Shown: positions 25,620 through 35,089 of the stretch, in pieces
Position numbering within the stretch: the first letter of the stretch is position 1
Layout of the letters: every line of letters starts with the position of its first letter
NCBI GenBank assembly: GCA_030539295.1
Contig: JAUNSJ010000011.1
Span: 1 to 64,000 of the forward strand
Direction of reading: 5' to 3'
Source of the DNA: Planctomycetia bacterium
GTDB lineage: Bacteria; Planctomycetota; Planctomycetia; Pirellulales; Thermoguttaceae
DNA length: 64,000 bases
Program-made: the position numbers and the translations under genes
Notes under the pieces: model-generated
The model's database searches: none
What the model was told of the DNA's origin: nothing
What the model saw: the letters and a program-made list of their open reading frames with translations, nothing else

Positions 25620-26903
25620 TTATCTTCTGTATTTTATTTGGCCACCGACAATAACAATTTCCGCCTGACCGCGTAGCGTCTTGCCGAGCCAAGGCGTATT
25701 CTTACTCTGCGAATTGAGCGACTCCTCCGTAACGGTCCAGGTTCGATTGGGGTCGATTACAACCACATCGGCATCGGCCCCGTCGGCCAGCGTTCCTTTG
25801 GACAGACCAAGAATACGCGACGGATTGAGTGACATTTTTTCAATGAGTTGCGACCAGGTCAGACGCTTACTGACAATAAGCGTCTCAATCATAAGAGGCA
25901 GTGCCGTCTCCAGCCCGACGATGCCAAAGGGAGCGGTTGTCATTTCGCGCAATTTTTTCTCAATGGCGTGCGGGGCATGGTCCGTGGCAATGGCGTCGAT
26001 TGTGCCGTCAATGAGTCCCTCGAGACAGGCTTCGACGTGTATCGGACTCCGCAGCGGCGGATTCATTTTATAATTCGTACTGAATGAGCGGAGCGATTCG
26101 TCGGTCAAGGTAAGATGGTGCGGGGTGACTTCTGCGGTAACGCGTACGCCGCGGGCCTTGGCACGACGTATAGCCGAAACGGACCCCTCGGTCGAAACGT
26201 GCATGATATGCAGGCGGGCACCGGTGATTTCCGCCAGAGTTAAATCGCGCGTGACCATAACATCTTCCGCGGCGGCCGGCATGCCCCGCAGACCGAGTAT
26301 TGTCGAGACGGTTCCTTCGTGCATAACCCCGCCCTGAACCAGTGTTGCGGACTCCTCGTGTGCCAGAACCGGTTTGTCGAACATGAGGCAATACTCCATC
26401 GCGCGACGCATAAGTTCCGCGTCTTCCACCCCAGCTCCGTCGTCGCTACAGGCAACCGCGCCGGCCTCAAATAGAATGGCGAGTTCAGCTAACTCTTTAC
26501 CTTGCCGGTCTTTGCTTATACAACACATGGGAAAGACGTTGCAGTGGTCCGCTCGCAGGGCCGACTGACGCACCAGCTCCACCGACGCCTGGGTATCCAA
26601 GGGCGGCTTCGTGTTCGGGCAACAGGCAATAGAGGTAAAACCACCGGAGAGTGCGGCCAGCGTGCCGGTTTCTATCGTTTCGTCTTCCTCCTGGCCAGGC
26701 TCGCGGAGATGGACGTGCATATCGACCAAGCCCGGCGCGACGATCTTGCCGCGCGCGTCAATTCGTACCGTTTCCGTCGGAATACTTGATTCCGGTACAT
26801 TCGTGCCCGTTATTTGACCTCCTATAAGAAGTAAGTTGGCTACTGCGTCCAATTTACGACTTGGGTCGATTATCCGCCCGTTTTCAATGAGAATATGGTC
26901 CAT
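25620..26903 (-). CDS. pyrC: Dihydroorotase
   Basis: Dihydroorotase cyclises carbamoyl-aspartate in pyrimidine synthesis. The 427-residue type I enzyme has the metal motif 'DMHVHLREPGQE' (H63, H65), 'CCPNTKPPLDT', 'LHIMHVSTEGSV', 'EVTPHHLTLT', 'YKMNPPLRS' and 'IATDHAPH'. It is the first gene of a minus-strand group with the thioesterase and lepB. Confidence 0.92.
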   Translation of the reverse strand: MDHILIENGRIIDPSRKLDAVANLLLIGGQITGTNVPESSIPTETVRIDARGKIVAPGLVDMHVHLREPGQEEDETIETGTLAALSGGFTSIACCPNTKPPLDTQASVELVRQSALRADHCNVFPMCCISKDRQGKELAELAILFEAGAVACSDDGAGVEDAELMRRAMEYCLMFDKPVLAHEESATLVQGGVMHEGTVSTILGLRGMPAAAEDVMVTRDLTLAEITGARLHIMHVSTEGSVSAIRRAKARGVRVTAEVTPHHLTLTDESLRSFSTNYKMNPPLRSPIHVEACLEGLIDGTIDAIATDHAPHAIEKKLREMTTAPFGIVGLETALPLMIETLIVSKRLTWSQLIEKMSLNPSRILGLSKGTLADGADADVVVIDPNRTWTVTEESLNSQSKNTPWLGKTLRGQAEIVIVGGQIKYRR

Positions 26904-27158
26904 AGTTCCGTCAATCTACTCCTGCTTGTACGTTTTGCACGAAATTCACCGCCCGGCACCCGAAGAGCAACCGGGAAAACTCGTTCTGTCGCTCCATATT
27001 TTAACCTTGTTCCCCGTTGTTGTCAACGGGCTTGCCAACACCTGTCCGGCGGTTCCCTGATTTCCCGCCCGAAGTTTTCGTGACTCTATTATTATACATT
27101 ATACTCCCAATTTGGCTTCTAATAGCCAGGAATAACCGACATGCTTTCCGGGACCCTA
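26904..27158. other. Intergenic stretch between divergent pyrC and tRNA
   Basis: No gene or strong structure is seen. It must hold the pyrC promoter on the minus strand, but I could not pick one out with confidence. Confidence 0.3.
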
Positions 27159-27186
27159 TTGACAGCTTGTAAAAGGGGGCTAAAAT
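27159..27186 (+). promoter_or_regulatory. tRNA-Thr promoter
   Basis: TTGACA (27159-27164), a 16-bp spacer and TAAAAT (27181-27186), about 100 bp upstream of the tRNA. Confidence 0.6.
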
Positions 27187-27288
27187 AGGTGCATTATTGT
27201 CAATTTCTTCTTCCGCCCCCCGGTCACAGGCCCACCAGGCCGCAGGACCCCGGTGAAGGAGAATCGGCGACAATAGTGTAGTCAACGT

Positions 27289-27361
27289 GCCCGTGTAGCT
27301 CAACTGGCAGAGCGCAGCATTCGTAATGCTGAGGTTGGGGGTTCGATTCCCCCCACTGGCT
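27289..27361 (+). tRNA. tRNA-Thr (anticodon CGU)
   Basis: A cloverleaf folds with D-arm GCTC..GAGC, anticodon stem CAGCA/TGCTG around loop TTCGTAA, and T-arm GGGGG-TTCGATT-CCCCC. The anticodon CGU reads ACG threonine codons. The acceptor stem GCCCGTG/CACTGGC has one mismatch (C4 opposite U69). CCA is not encoded. A terminator follows. Confidence 0.88.
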
Positions 27362-27381
27362 TATGTAGTATGCTCCCTTGT

Positions 27382-27420
27382 AGTATGTTCCCCCCTTAGC
27401 AGGAGAACATACTTTTTTTT
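27382..27420 (+). terminator. tRNA-Thr terminator
   Basis: Arms AGTATGTTC (27382-27390) and GAACATACT (27405-27413) run directly into a T-run ending at 27420. This is a strong Rho-independent terminator. Confidence 0.8.
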
Positions 27421-27567
27421 GCTTTTGCCGTAATGGAACCGAGAGTCAAGTCGCGTTTTGCCCCCTTGGCACAATATGAGCCCGCCGTGGCGCGATGGAC
27501 GTTTCGGGGGTGCGACTTATGATATTCGCGTTTTTTGATATTCGCGGTAAGATAGAGAGGTTATAGC

Positions 27568-29808
27568 ATGAGCTTCCTGACGGCCTCGTTATTTATTGGT
27601 GGTCTGGCCGCTGCAATTGTGCCTCTGCTACTCCATTTACTTATGCGAAGTCGGCCGCGACGTCTGCCCTTTCCCGCCTTGCGATTTGTGCGTTCGACGG
27701 CGCTCTCCAATGAACGTCATTTTAAACTTAAAGGTCTATTATTAATGGCGTTGCGTATTCTTACCTTTGTGGTCCTGGGGCTGGCTCTGGCTCGACCTGT
27801 ATTAACCACGTCGTCTCAATCGGGAGCAGGCGGCAGTGGTTTTTCCGGGCCTGTGGCCGCCGCTGTCGTTATTGACACCTCACCGGCAATGAATTATCGC
27901 AAGGCCAATACAACACGACTGTCCCTGGCCAAGAGGAAGGCAGAGGACCTGCTGGCCCGGCTTCCGAAGGGGAGCAGTATCGCCATTTTGGATTCTTCGC
28001 TCGACGGAGATTCATTTCAGGTCGATCTGCTCGCGGCCCAGCAGCGTCTGGCCCGTCTGGAGACCAGTGCGGTCAATCGGCCGCTGGCGGCGTCTGTTCT
28101 GGCAGGGTTGCGCCTATTGGCGTCCTCGGAGTTACCCTACCGCGAGCTCTACATTGTAACCGACCGCCGGGCGCAGGCTTGGCCGGACCGCTTACGAGCG
28201 TCGATTCAGGACGCGGTTAACGCTGCGGCACGCACCGATGGGACCGGCGAGGGTGGGCTTTCCAGCTGGCTGCTCGACGTTGCGCCCGATTCCCCCGAAA
28301 ATACGTCGATAGCGCAAACTGGCCTGGCTGCGGATGCCATTGCCGCCGATTCTCCGATTCGCTTCGATCTTCTCTTGCGGCATGAGGGGGTGGAAAAAGA
28401 CGTTATGGTTGAACTGGTCTGGGACGAGTCCGCGCCGGGCAAAGATTCGGTCGGGAACGCGTCGGACGTGTCGGAACCCGGGGCCGACGCGATCCCTGCC
28501 GCGGTGGGTACGGTTCATTTTCCGGCAGGCGAGTCTGTGCGTTCGCTCGTTTTTCAACTCGAGGGTCTGCCGGCAGGCCTGCATCAGGGACAGATTCGAT
28601 TGGCCGCAGACGACCCGTTAAGTGACGACAATATTCGTTATTTTACCTTGGAAGCAGGAGAAACGTGGCATGTGCTTCTTGTCGGTAAGGCTCCGGCGGC
28701 GGAGTCCACTTTATTCTTTCGCGAGGCCATTTCGCCAGAAGAATTTCGGACGGCAGGGCGGGCGCCTTTCGAAACGAACGCTTGCGACTGGCAGGAACTG
28801 GAGCGGATGAGCGAATCCGATCTGGCGAATTACGCGGCAATCTGTCTGTTTGACCCGCCTGGCCTGGCTCCGGACCTGATTCAGCGGCTATCGCGCTACG
28901 TGGAGCTTGGGGGCGGTTTGGGGCTGTTTCCCGGCGCGAACGCGACGCCGGCCAGCGCGTTCCAGACGCCGGAATGTGAGGCTCTGCTCGGATGCCGACT
29001 GGCTGTCCAGGTGCGTGTGCCCGATTGGGATGTGACGCTCGTTCCTGTCGATCTGGAAAATGGTATTATGGCGCCCTTTCGACAGTTTCCGGACGACATT
29101 ATACCTTGGAGTCGCATGACTGTGGGACGCTACTGGCAGCTTACCGATTTATCCGATCGCGCGCAAGTTGTTTTGAAGTATTCTGACGGTCGTCCTGCCC
29201 TGCTTTTGGCTCCGTTTGGTCGAGGGACTGTCGTTACAGGGACGACGCCGCTCTCGGAAGGTCCACGTTCAGGTGCTTGGAATCATTTTGCAACCGGAGA
29301 GGCGTCGTGGCTCTACCTCGTTCTGGCCGATGCCATAACACGATGTCTTTCGGCGGGGCAAGTGGCTCCTTTGAACTACACCGCCGGCGAACTGGCCACG
29401 CTTCGTCCAAGAGTGGAGGCTTTTCCGGAAAGTGTTGTACTGACCATGCCGGACGGCGAGCGTGTCTCACTTCAGACACATGTCGAAACGCGTGAAGTCC
29501 GGTTCGGCGGTACGCATTTACCTGGCTCTTATCGCGTTCGTTCTTCCGCGGATGGCGAACGTGCTGGCCTCGATTGCGGGTTCAGTGTCAATGTGAACGC
29601 TGACGATTTTCTGCCTGGCACACTGGGGCGTGAGGAGATTGACTCCTGCTGGCCCGAAGGACAGGCAAGTTGGCTGGATAATACGAATGAGCTTCAGCGG
29701 CATGCCGGTGCGGCACGCGGTAGTGGAGAACTCATGCCTTGGCTGGTGGTTCTGCTCGGACTCCTGCTGGCCGGGGAATCCGTTTTGTCCAATCGCTTCT
29801 ATCGATAG
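27568..29808 (+). CDS. BatA-like membrane protein with vWA-type region
   Basis: The 746-residue protein begins with the BatA-type N-terminus: a helix 'SLFIGGLAAAIVPLLLHLLMRSRPRRLPFPALRF', then a second helix 'GLLLMALRILTFVVLGLALARP'. A von Willebrand-A-like region follows ('AAAVVIDTSPAMNY..SSIAILDSS..'), in which the usual DxSxS motif reads DTSPA. A long periplasmic region and a C-terminal membrane helix (LMPWLVVLLGLLLAGESVLS) complete it. Such proteins accompany MoxR/Bat systems for assembly of envelope complexes. No MoxR ATPase is next to it here. Two 'GATATTCGCG' direct repeats lie just upstream (27520-27546). Confidence 0.78.
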   Translation: MSFLTASLFIGGLAAAIVPLLLHLLMRSRPRRLPFPALRFVRSTALSNERHFKLKGLLLMALRILTFVVLGLALARPVLTTSSQSGAGGSGFSGPVAAAVVIDTSPAMNYRKANTTRLSLAKRKAEDLLARLPKGSSIAILDSSLDGDSFQVDLLAAQQRLARLETSAVNRPLAASVLAGLRLLASSELPYRELYIVTDRRAQAWPDRLRASIQDAVNAAARTDGTGEGGLSSWLLDVAPDSPENTSIAQTGLAADAIAADSPIRFDLLLRHEGVEKDVMVELVWDESAPGKDSVGNASDVSEPGADAIPAAVGTVHFPAGESVRSLVFQLEGLPAGLHQGQIRLAADDPLSDDNIRYFTLEAGETWHVLLVGKAPAAESTLFFREAISPEEFRTAGRAPFETNACDWQELERMSESDLANYAAICLFDPPGLAPDLIQRLSRYVELGGGLGLFPGANATPASAFQTPECEALLGCRLAVQVRVPDWDVTLVPVDLENGIMAPFRQFPDDIIPWSRMTVGRYWQLTDLSDRAQVVLKYSDGRPALLLAPFGRGTVVTGTTPLSEGPRSGAWNHFATGEASWLYLVLADAITRCLSAGQVAPLNYTAGELATLRPRVEAFPESVVLTMPDGERVSLQTHVETREVRFGGTHLPGSYRVRSSADGERAGLDCGFSVNVNADDFLPGTLGREEIDSCWPEGQASWLDNTNELQRHAGAARGSGELMPWLVVLLGLLLAGESVLSNRFYR

Positions 29809-29831
29809 TACAGGAAGGTAAGGATACTGAC

Positions 29832-30545
29832 ATGAAATTTGTGAAAAGTGAACGTTACGACAAGGATTTTGTCTCGGCTAATCTCATGGGTCCGAACTCC
29901 ATGAAGATGCTGGAGGAGCTGACCGCGTCGCTCGACTTGCGCGCCGGTATGCGAGTTCTCGACCTGGGTTGCGGTAAGGGGTTGACCTCGATTTTTCTGG
30001 CGAAGGAATTTGGGGTTCAGGTCTACGCGACGGACCTTTGGATAACAGCCACGGAGAATTACGAACGATTTAAAAAAATGGAACTCGATTCGCTCATTAT
30101 TCCGATTCACGCTGACGCTCTGGATATGCCGTTCGCGCATGAGTATTTCGACGCGATCATCAGTGTCGACGCCTACTACTATTTCGGGCTCGACGAGTCT
30201 GTGATGGACGCGAAAATTGCACCTTTTGTTAAAAGTGGCGGACTGATTGCACTCGCTTTTCCCGGCTTTAAGAAGGATATACACGAAAACCTTCCTCCTG
30301 AATTTCTGCTCTCCTGGCATGCGGAAGACCTCGATACATTTCACGATTGCTCCTGGTGGTCGCGAAATTTCGCCAAGTCGCACACAATTGAAGTGGAACG
30401 AATTTCAGAAATGTCCTGCTGCGAAATCTGCTGGCAGGACTGGCTCGACTCCGATATAGATTACGCCATAAATGACCGCAAATCCATGAACGCGGGAGCC
30501 GGAAAGTACATGAACCTCATTTCCGTGATCGCTCACAAAAAATAA
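29832..30545 (+). CDS. SAM-dependent methyltransferase
   Basis: The 237-residue protein starts at ATG 29832 after GGAAGGTAAGG. Motif I is 'VLDLGCGKGLTSIFLAKEFG' (from residue 42), followed by 'VYATDLW', 'ADALDMPFAHEYFDAIISVDAYYYFG' and 'GGLIALAFPG'. It is a class I methyltransferase of the ubiE/COQ5-like type. Its substrate is unknown. It lies 23 bp after the BatA-like gene and may be co-transcribed with it. Confidence 0.83.
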   Translation: MKFVKSERYDKDFVSANLMGPNSMKMLEELTASLDLRAGMRVLDLGCGKGLTSIFLAKEFGVQVYATDLWITATENYERFKKMELDSLIIPIHADALDMPFAHEYFDAIISVDAYYYFGLDESVMDAKIAPFVKSGGLIALAFPGFKKDIHENLPPEFLLSWHAEDLDTFHDCSWWSRNFAKSHTIEVERISEMSCCEICWQDWLDSDIDYAINDRKSMNAGAGKYMNLISVIAHKK

Positions 30546-30632
30546 TTTAAGGGATAATGCTCTCTCTTGCGGTCAGAGGCTGTCGAAAGCATTGAGACAT
30601 GAACTTCTGACCACCGCGCGGCCTGAAGAGTT

Positions 30633-31775
30633 CTATCCAAATTGTTTGCGAAATTCGCCGGGTGAGAGTCCTGTTTTCTTCTTGAAGACCATGGAGAAGT
30701 GCGAGACACTGTCGAATCCGCTGCGTGAGGCAACCGCGTCGATAATGAGGTTGGAGTGCCGGAGCAGCTCCTCCGCGTGCCGTATGCGGACCTGGGTAAG
30801 TTCCTGCACAGGCGAGGTTCCGGTCGCCTGTTGAAATCGTCGTTCGAGAGTGCGTGACGAGACTCCGCAATGACGGGCAACCTGTTCGATATCGATTCCG
30901 AGAATGGCATTTTCACGAATAAAGCGTAGCGCGCGAACGACGAGCGAATCAGCCAGGAAGAGCGCGTCGGTCGATTGTCGCGCGGCGACCCCCAGGACCG
31001 GCACAACCGTTGGCGGCTGCGGGGCCGGCTTGCCTTCCATAAGCTCATCGAGCAGGAGGCACGCATGATAGCCAATACTGTGCGAGTTGATAATAACACT
31101 CGAGAGAGACGGTTTTGCCAGCTTGCACTGAACCTCGTCGTTATTGCATCCGAGTACGCCAACGGCGTCCGGCACGGGAATTTTTCGCGCCGCGCATGCT
31201 TCCAGAACATAAACGCCTATCGGGTCGAATGCCGTAAAAAGTCCAATCGGTTTGGGCAGATTCGCAAGCCATTTCTCCAGTTTGCCGGGCACCATTTTCC
31301 ACGGATAGATGGTCATATTACCACTGTCGAGTTCAAAGACATGACGAGTTTCGCCTGTCTGTTCCAGAAAGGCCTGTTTGCGTTCCGCGGAAAAGGAGGT
31401 TCCCGAGACACCGACGAAGCCGAGATGTTTGTAGCCCCGTTCCCGCAGATGCTTAAGAGCCAGTCGGACGGACATGGGGTGGTCGGAAACGACCGTCGGC
31501 GTGCCACATCGGCGCCTTACACTTAAGTCAACGACCGCCGCGCCCGTTGCCAGAGCCGCTTCACAGCAGTGCCCTTGTGCGTCTCGAACGATGATGCCGT
31601 CCCCCTTCCACGAGGCGAGCCACGCAGGCGGCTCTGACTGCAACGAATATTCCACGTAACGCGTCTGCCACTGATTATTCTCCTGAACGTAATCTCCTAT
31701 CCCCGAGAGGAGTTCACGGCCGTGCATGGTAAAGGAGTCAACGACAATGGCAACTTTACGTTTCGACTTGAGCAT
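30633..31775 (-). CDS. XylR-type AraC transcriptional regulator, second copy
   Basis: The 380-residue protein has a LacI-like sensor ('KVAIVVDSFTMHGRELLSGIGDYV', 'RGYKHLGFVGVSGT', 'AVGVLGCNNDEVQC', 'SLSSVIINSHSIGYHA', 'PPTVVPVLGVAARQSTD') and a C-terminal AraC domain ('HCGVSSRTLERRFQQATG', 'IDAVASRSGFDSVSHFSMVFKKKTG'). It is divergent from the DUF1559 gene at 32176. Its promoter region contains a palindrome and a site shared with the next DUF1559 promoter, so it is the best candidate to control both gene sets. Confidence 0.88.
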   Translation of the reverse strand: MLKSKRKVAIVVDSFTMHGRELLSGIGDYVQENNQWQTRYVEYSLQSEPPAWLASWKGDGIIVRDAQGHCCEAALATGAAVVDLSVRRRCGTPTVVSDHPMSVRLALKHLRERGYKHLGFVGVSGTSFSAERKQAFLEQTGETRHVFELDSGNMTIYPWKMVPGKLEKWLANLPKPIGLFTAFDPIGVYVLEACAARKIPVPDAVGVLGCNNDEVQCKLAKPSLSSVIINSHSIGYHACLLLDELMEGKPAPQPPTVVPVLGVAARQSTDALFLADSLVVRALRFIRENAILGIDIEQVARHCGVSSRTLERRFQQATGTSPVQELTQVRIRHAEELLRHSNLIIDAVASRSGFDSVSHFSMVFKKKTGLSPGEFRKQFG

Positions 31776-31840
31776 GAGAGTTTCCTTTGGAATAAACGCC
31801 CCTTGACTTCGGAAGACGCGGTCCGCCCCCCACTGACCGC

Positions 31841-31869
31841 ATTATAATCCCCGAGACGCCGCAAGTCAA
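31841..31869 (-). promoter_or_regulatory. Promoter of second XylR-type regulator
   Basis: On the minus strand TTGACT (31864-31869), a 17-bp spacer and TATAAT (31841-31846). A palindrome TGACA-CTAA-TGTCA (31878-31891) sits just upstream of the -35 and could be an autoregulatory operator. Confidence 0.65.
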
Positions 31870-31920
31870 GCAAAATTTGACACTAATGTCAGTTTTTTGT
31901 CGAAAAAAAGGAGCTTGTCT

Positions 31921-31941
31921 GTCGGAAAACCAGAGGAATAA
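31921..31941 (+). promoter_or_regulatory. 21-bp conserved upstream site, copy 1
   Basis: GTCGGAAAACCAGAGGAATA plus A is identical to 34878-34898. In both places the site ends 14 bp before the TTGACA of a plus-strand promoter. Placement near -60 to -50 suits an AraC-type activator. Confidence 0.65.
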
Positions 31942-31955
31942 AGAGGTTCCTCTGA

Positions 31956-31984
31956 TTGACATCAGATTTCTCTTATTATAAAAT
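31956..31984 (+). promoter_or_regulatory. Promoter of DUF1559 gene (32176)
   Basis: TTGACA (31956-31961), a 17-bp spacer and TAAAAT (31979-31984). A palindrome AGAGGTTCCTCT (31942-31953) touches the -35, and AGAGGAA half-sites occur at 31932-31938 and 31986-31992, which would allow looping or cooperative binding. The leader of about 180 nt contains TCTTGCGT..ACGCAAGA inverted arms. Confidence 0.65.
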
Positions 31985-32175
31985 GAGAGGAACAGGAGTC
32001 AGGAGAGACGGATGAAAAAACGTCCGAATAGACTCTTGCGTGTAGCATAAATCTAGTAGCTGGTTGTCTTTACTTCCTGACGCAAGACAGGGAAGGAAAG
32101 GCTCGGAACCCAGGGGGTAAAAGATTTATCAGGCTCGAAACATTTTTTCACAACGAACAAAGGGAGAAAACGAAC

Positions 32176-33303
32176 ATGACCAATTACAATGTTGCTGTGA
32201 TGTCAGACCGTGTTGGAAGCGTAATAAAAAGACGATTGATCCGAAAAGGTTTTACGCTCGTTGAACTTCTCGTCGTCATAGCGATCATAGGAATTTTGAT
32301 CGCTTTACTGCTGCCGGCGGTCCAGGCCGCGCGAGAAGCGGCGCGACGCATGCAGTGCACGAATAACATGAAACAACTGGGTATCGCCTTGCACAATTAC
32401 CACGACGCGCATCAGGCGCTGCCGAGTTTGCGATACGGCAATCCGAAAAACGGTCCCTCAAAGAAGTCGCAGGAAATCAATCGCATGAGCATTCGTGTTC
32501 ATCTACTGCCCTATCTGGAACAGCAGTCCTTATACGACGCCATGCAAATTGCAAACTCCATGCCCTTCATGGGAGTCGAGCCGTGGAACCAGACGTTCAA
32601 CGGTTATTTGTGTCCAAGCGACGGTGGACCGGTGCAATCGCCCTATGAGGACGCGACAAAAGATAATTTCAAAACGGCGGGCCTGGCCAATTACCGTTTC
32701 TTTATTGGCGACAGAATGTACCGTCATCTGTTCTCCGGTTCTTTCAAAAGGGGTAATTTAACCCGGGGCGCGTTTTATATAAATGAGTACTGGAGCGATT
32801 TTTCGACGATACTTGACGGTTTGAGCAATACGATGGGTGGGTCCGAAGGAGTACGACCGCGCTATCAGGGTGGTCGTGGCGATTGCGTACTCCGGCCCAG
32901 TTCGGTGGGTTGGACTCCGGCCGACCTGACGCCCCTTTATTCACATGCGGAATCCCAATATCTTACGACCTGCTCAAGAGTGAACGATGTCACTCCAGGA
33001 TATCGCTCTTGGGATGGAAATATTGTTTATACATGTGTTACAACCTTTTCGCCTCCGAATTCCGTTTGCGTTGGCGACGGTGATTTTATTTGGGGCGGCC
33101 AGTTCGTCGTCTCGCCAATAAGCTATCATTCAGGAGGTGTCAATGTATTCATGATGGACGGGTCGGTTCGATTCATTTCCAATACAATTGACGTTGGTTC
33201 CCAAGGCGGAGGCGGCGGTGATTATACTTACGGCGGGGCAAGCGAGTTCGGTCTTTGGGGCGCTCTGTGTACCCGCAGTGGCAGTGAGACGTGTCAGTAC
33301 TGA
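32176..33303 (+). CDS. DUF1559 prepilin-like protein, second copy
   Basis: The 375-residue protein starts at ATG 32176 after AAAGGGAGAA. The prepilin-type stretch '[20 protein letters not shown]' runs near residues 24-43, and the C-terminus has '[19 protein letters not shown]'. A Gly-rich patch ([14 protein letters not shown]) lies close to the end. It heads a set with a lipoprotein and a nucleoside hydrolase and is divergent from a XylR-type regulator, repeating the arrangement at 16-19 kb. Confidence 0.93.
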   Translation: MTNYNVAVMSDRVGSVIKRRLIRKGFTLVELLVVIAIIGILIALLLPAVQAAREAARRMQCTNNMKQLGIALHNYHDAHQALPSLRYGNPKNGPSKKSQEINRMSIRVHLLPYLEQQSLYDAMQIANSMPFMGVEPWNQTFNGYLCPSDGGPVQSPYEDATKDNFKTAGLANYRFFIGDRMYRHLFSGSFKRGNLTRGAFYINEYWSDFSTILDGLSNTMGGSEGVRPRYQGGRGDCVLRPSSVGWTPADLTPLYSHAESQYLTTCSRVNDVTPGYRSWDGNIVYTCVTTFSPPNSVCVGDGDFIWGGQFVVSPISYHSGGVNVFMMDGSVRFISNTIDVGSQGGGGGDYTYGGASEFGLWGALCTRSGSETCQY

Positions 33304-33345
33304 TTGTGTTAGCGTTACACAAACAATAAATTTCGGAAAGCATCC

Positions 33346-33813
33346 ATGACGAAAACGAATTTCGCAGTCGCTCTGGGCAGCTGTTTGTTGCTCCTTTTAA
33401 CAGGCTGTCACGACAATCCGCACGGAACGGTTCCCGTTACTGTGAAAGTTGAGTACAACGGACAGCCTATTTCGGAAGCCGTTGTGGTCTTTCGTGGCGA
33501 TATTCCTGCTTCAGGAGCCACGAACGACAACGGAATAGCCCGGCTTTCCTCGTTTCAAAGAAACGATGGCGCTGTACCCGGGGCCTATAAAGTCACGATA
33601 GAAAAGGTTATGATGGATATCCAGTATGCCCCTGAGGGCGGCACGATCATAAAAAATGAAACAAAATTTCTAATTCCTGCTGTTTATGGTAATCCGGAGA
33701 CGTCTGAATTATCCGCCGAAGTCGACGCCAAAGGCAGGAATCACTTTACTTTCCAACTTGATGATTCCAGACGCAACTCGCAAGAGAATCACCCACACGC
33801 ACTTAAGGACTGA
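33346..33813 (+). CDS. Lipoprotein, carboxypeptidase-regulatory-like, second copy
   Basis: The 155-residue protein has a lipobox 'LLLTGC' after the signal helix, then a transthyretin-like fold: 'VPVTVKVEYNGQPISEAVVVFRG', 'GATNDNGIARLSSFQRNDGAVPGAYKVTI'. It follows DUF1559 by 42 bp and precedes the nucleoside hydrolase by 12 bp, so the three genes likely form one transcript. Confidence 0.85.
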   Translation: MTKTNFAVALGSCLLLLLTGCHDNPHGTVPVTVKVEYNGQPISEAVVVFRGDIPASGATNDNGIARLSSFQRNDGAVPGAYKVTIEKVMMDIQYAPEGGTIIKNETKFLIPAVYGNPETSELSAEVDAKGRNHFTFQLDDSRRNSQENHPHALKD

Positions 33814-33825
33814 GAAGGATTAAAA

Positions 33826-34818
33826 ATGAAATACAAAATTCTGTTTTTGCTTGGGCTGTTCGTTATCCTTGGAATAACATCGCAATTACAGTCACAAGAG
33901 CAAACGACGGAACCCATTCCGATTCTGTTTGATACGGATATGGATACCGACTGCGATGATTTGGGGGCTATGGCCGTCTTGCACACGCTTGCGAACGAGG
34001 GACGCATTGAGATTCTCGCGACCGTGGTCAGTTCGAAATACGCATGGTCTGCCCCTTGTGTCGAGGCAATCAATCGATATTACGGCCGACCAGAACTTCC
34101 GATTGGGGTCCCCAAAGGCAAGGGCGCGAGCGTCGACCGCGGTTCCACCTACGCGAAAGCTATTGCCGAACGCTTTCCCGGCAAGCTAAAAACAAACGAC
34201 GACGCTCCAGACGCCGTGCCTCTGTACCGAAAAATTCTCGCCGCGGCCAGGGACCATAGCGTCGTTATTGTGACCGTGGGGTATCTCACGAATTTGAGTG
34301 GTCTGCTCGACAGTCCGCCCGACGAATATAGTCCGCTTGCCGGTAAGGACCTGATCCGTCAGAAAGTCAAAAGCTGGTTCTGTATGGGCGGCGGCTATCC
34401 GAGTCAGCTTAAATACGGTGATTGGGGTAACTTCATGCCGGACCCTCCCGCAACGTTTCACGCGATTAATAACTGGCCGCTTCCGATCTGTTTCTCCGTA
34501 GAAGGGGAAAAGGTCTTGACCGGGGCCACTCTTGACCAAACGCCGGACGACAATCCGATTCGCATGGGATATAAACTCTATCTTAAAGAGAAAAAAACAC
34601 GGCCAAGTTGGGACCAGTTGACCTTGCTCGCCGCGGTCTTTCCCGATGACCCTCGCTGGGTAATTACGCGACCTGGATGCAACCACATCTTCGACGATGG
34701 CACGAATCAGTGGCAAGCCGAGCCGAAACGTGACCATATTCTCTATCGTGTCAACGAGCAAAAGAATGAAGAAGTTGCCCGCTGGATCGACGGCTATATG
34801 ACAGCGAAGCCTCGGTAA
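33826..34818 (+). CDS. Secreted nucleoside hydrolase-like protein
   Basis: The 330-residue protein has an N-terminal signal (MKYKILFLLGLFVILGITSQ) and the Ca-binding nucleoside-hydrolase motif 'DTDMDTDCDD' (residues 36-45). 'DAVPLYRKILAAARDHSVVIVTVGYLTNLSGLL', 'GGGY' and a C-terminal 'GCNHIFDDGTNQW' follow. Nucleoside hydrolases split the N-glycosidic bond of nucleosides. This branch is exported and regulated with sugar-type genes, so it may act on a different N- or O-riboside. It starts after GAGAAGGATT. Confidence 0.83.
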   Translation: MKYKILFLLGLFVILGITSQLQSQEQTTEPIPILFDTDMDTDCDDLGAMAVLHTLANEGRIEILATVVSSKYAWSAPCVEAINRYYGRPELPIGVPKGKGASVDRGSTYAKAIAERFPGKLKTNDDAPDAVPLYRKILAAARDHSVVIVTVGYLTNLSGLLDSPPDEYSPLAGKDLIRQKVKSWFCMGGGYPSQLKYGDWGNFMPDPPATFHAINNWPLPICFSVEGEKVLTGATLDQTPDDNPIRMGYKLYLKEKKTRPSWDQLTLLAAVFPDDPRWVITRPGCNHIFDDGTNQWQAEPKRDHILYRVNEQKNEEVARWIDGYMTAKPR

Positions 34819-34877
34819 ATAACTCATGGTCACACTGCTGACTTTCTCTTTCCGTGTCGTAAAAACGACGATGCTAC

Positions 34878-34898
34878 GTCGGAAAACCAGAGGAATAA
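34878..34898 (+). promoter_or_regulatory. 21-bp conserved upstream site, copy 2
   Basis: Identical to 31921-31941 and at the same 14-bp distance from the next TTGACA. The flanks are otherwise unrelated, which points to selection on the site itself. Confidence 0.65.
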
Positions 34899-34905
34899 CG
34901 GGCTT

Positions 34906-34957
34906 CAGCTTGTTGACATTTATTTGAACCATGAGTAAAATAAATGTCAACAAGCTG
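34906..34957 (+). promoter_or_regulatory. Promoter embedded in a 52-bp palindrome
   Basis: Arms CAGCTTGTTGACATTTATTT (34906-34925) and its exact reverse complement (34938-34957) flank a 12-bp centre. Inside lie TTGACA (34913-34918) and TAAAAT (34936-34941) with a 17-bp spacer, so both promoter boxes are within the palindrome. It precedes the DUF1559 gene at 35090. Confidence 0.7.
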
Positions 34958-35089
34958 TGAAGTATTGCCGCACACTGTGCCTCGTTTTTTAAGACGGGCA
35001 CCAGGCATGAAACGTATTTTCGGATACGATGTAAATTTTTTACCAAGCCGTAAGCACTTGCGAGTAACAAACGCAAAGGAGAAACAAAA

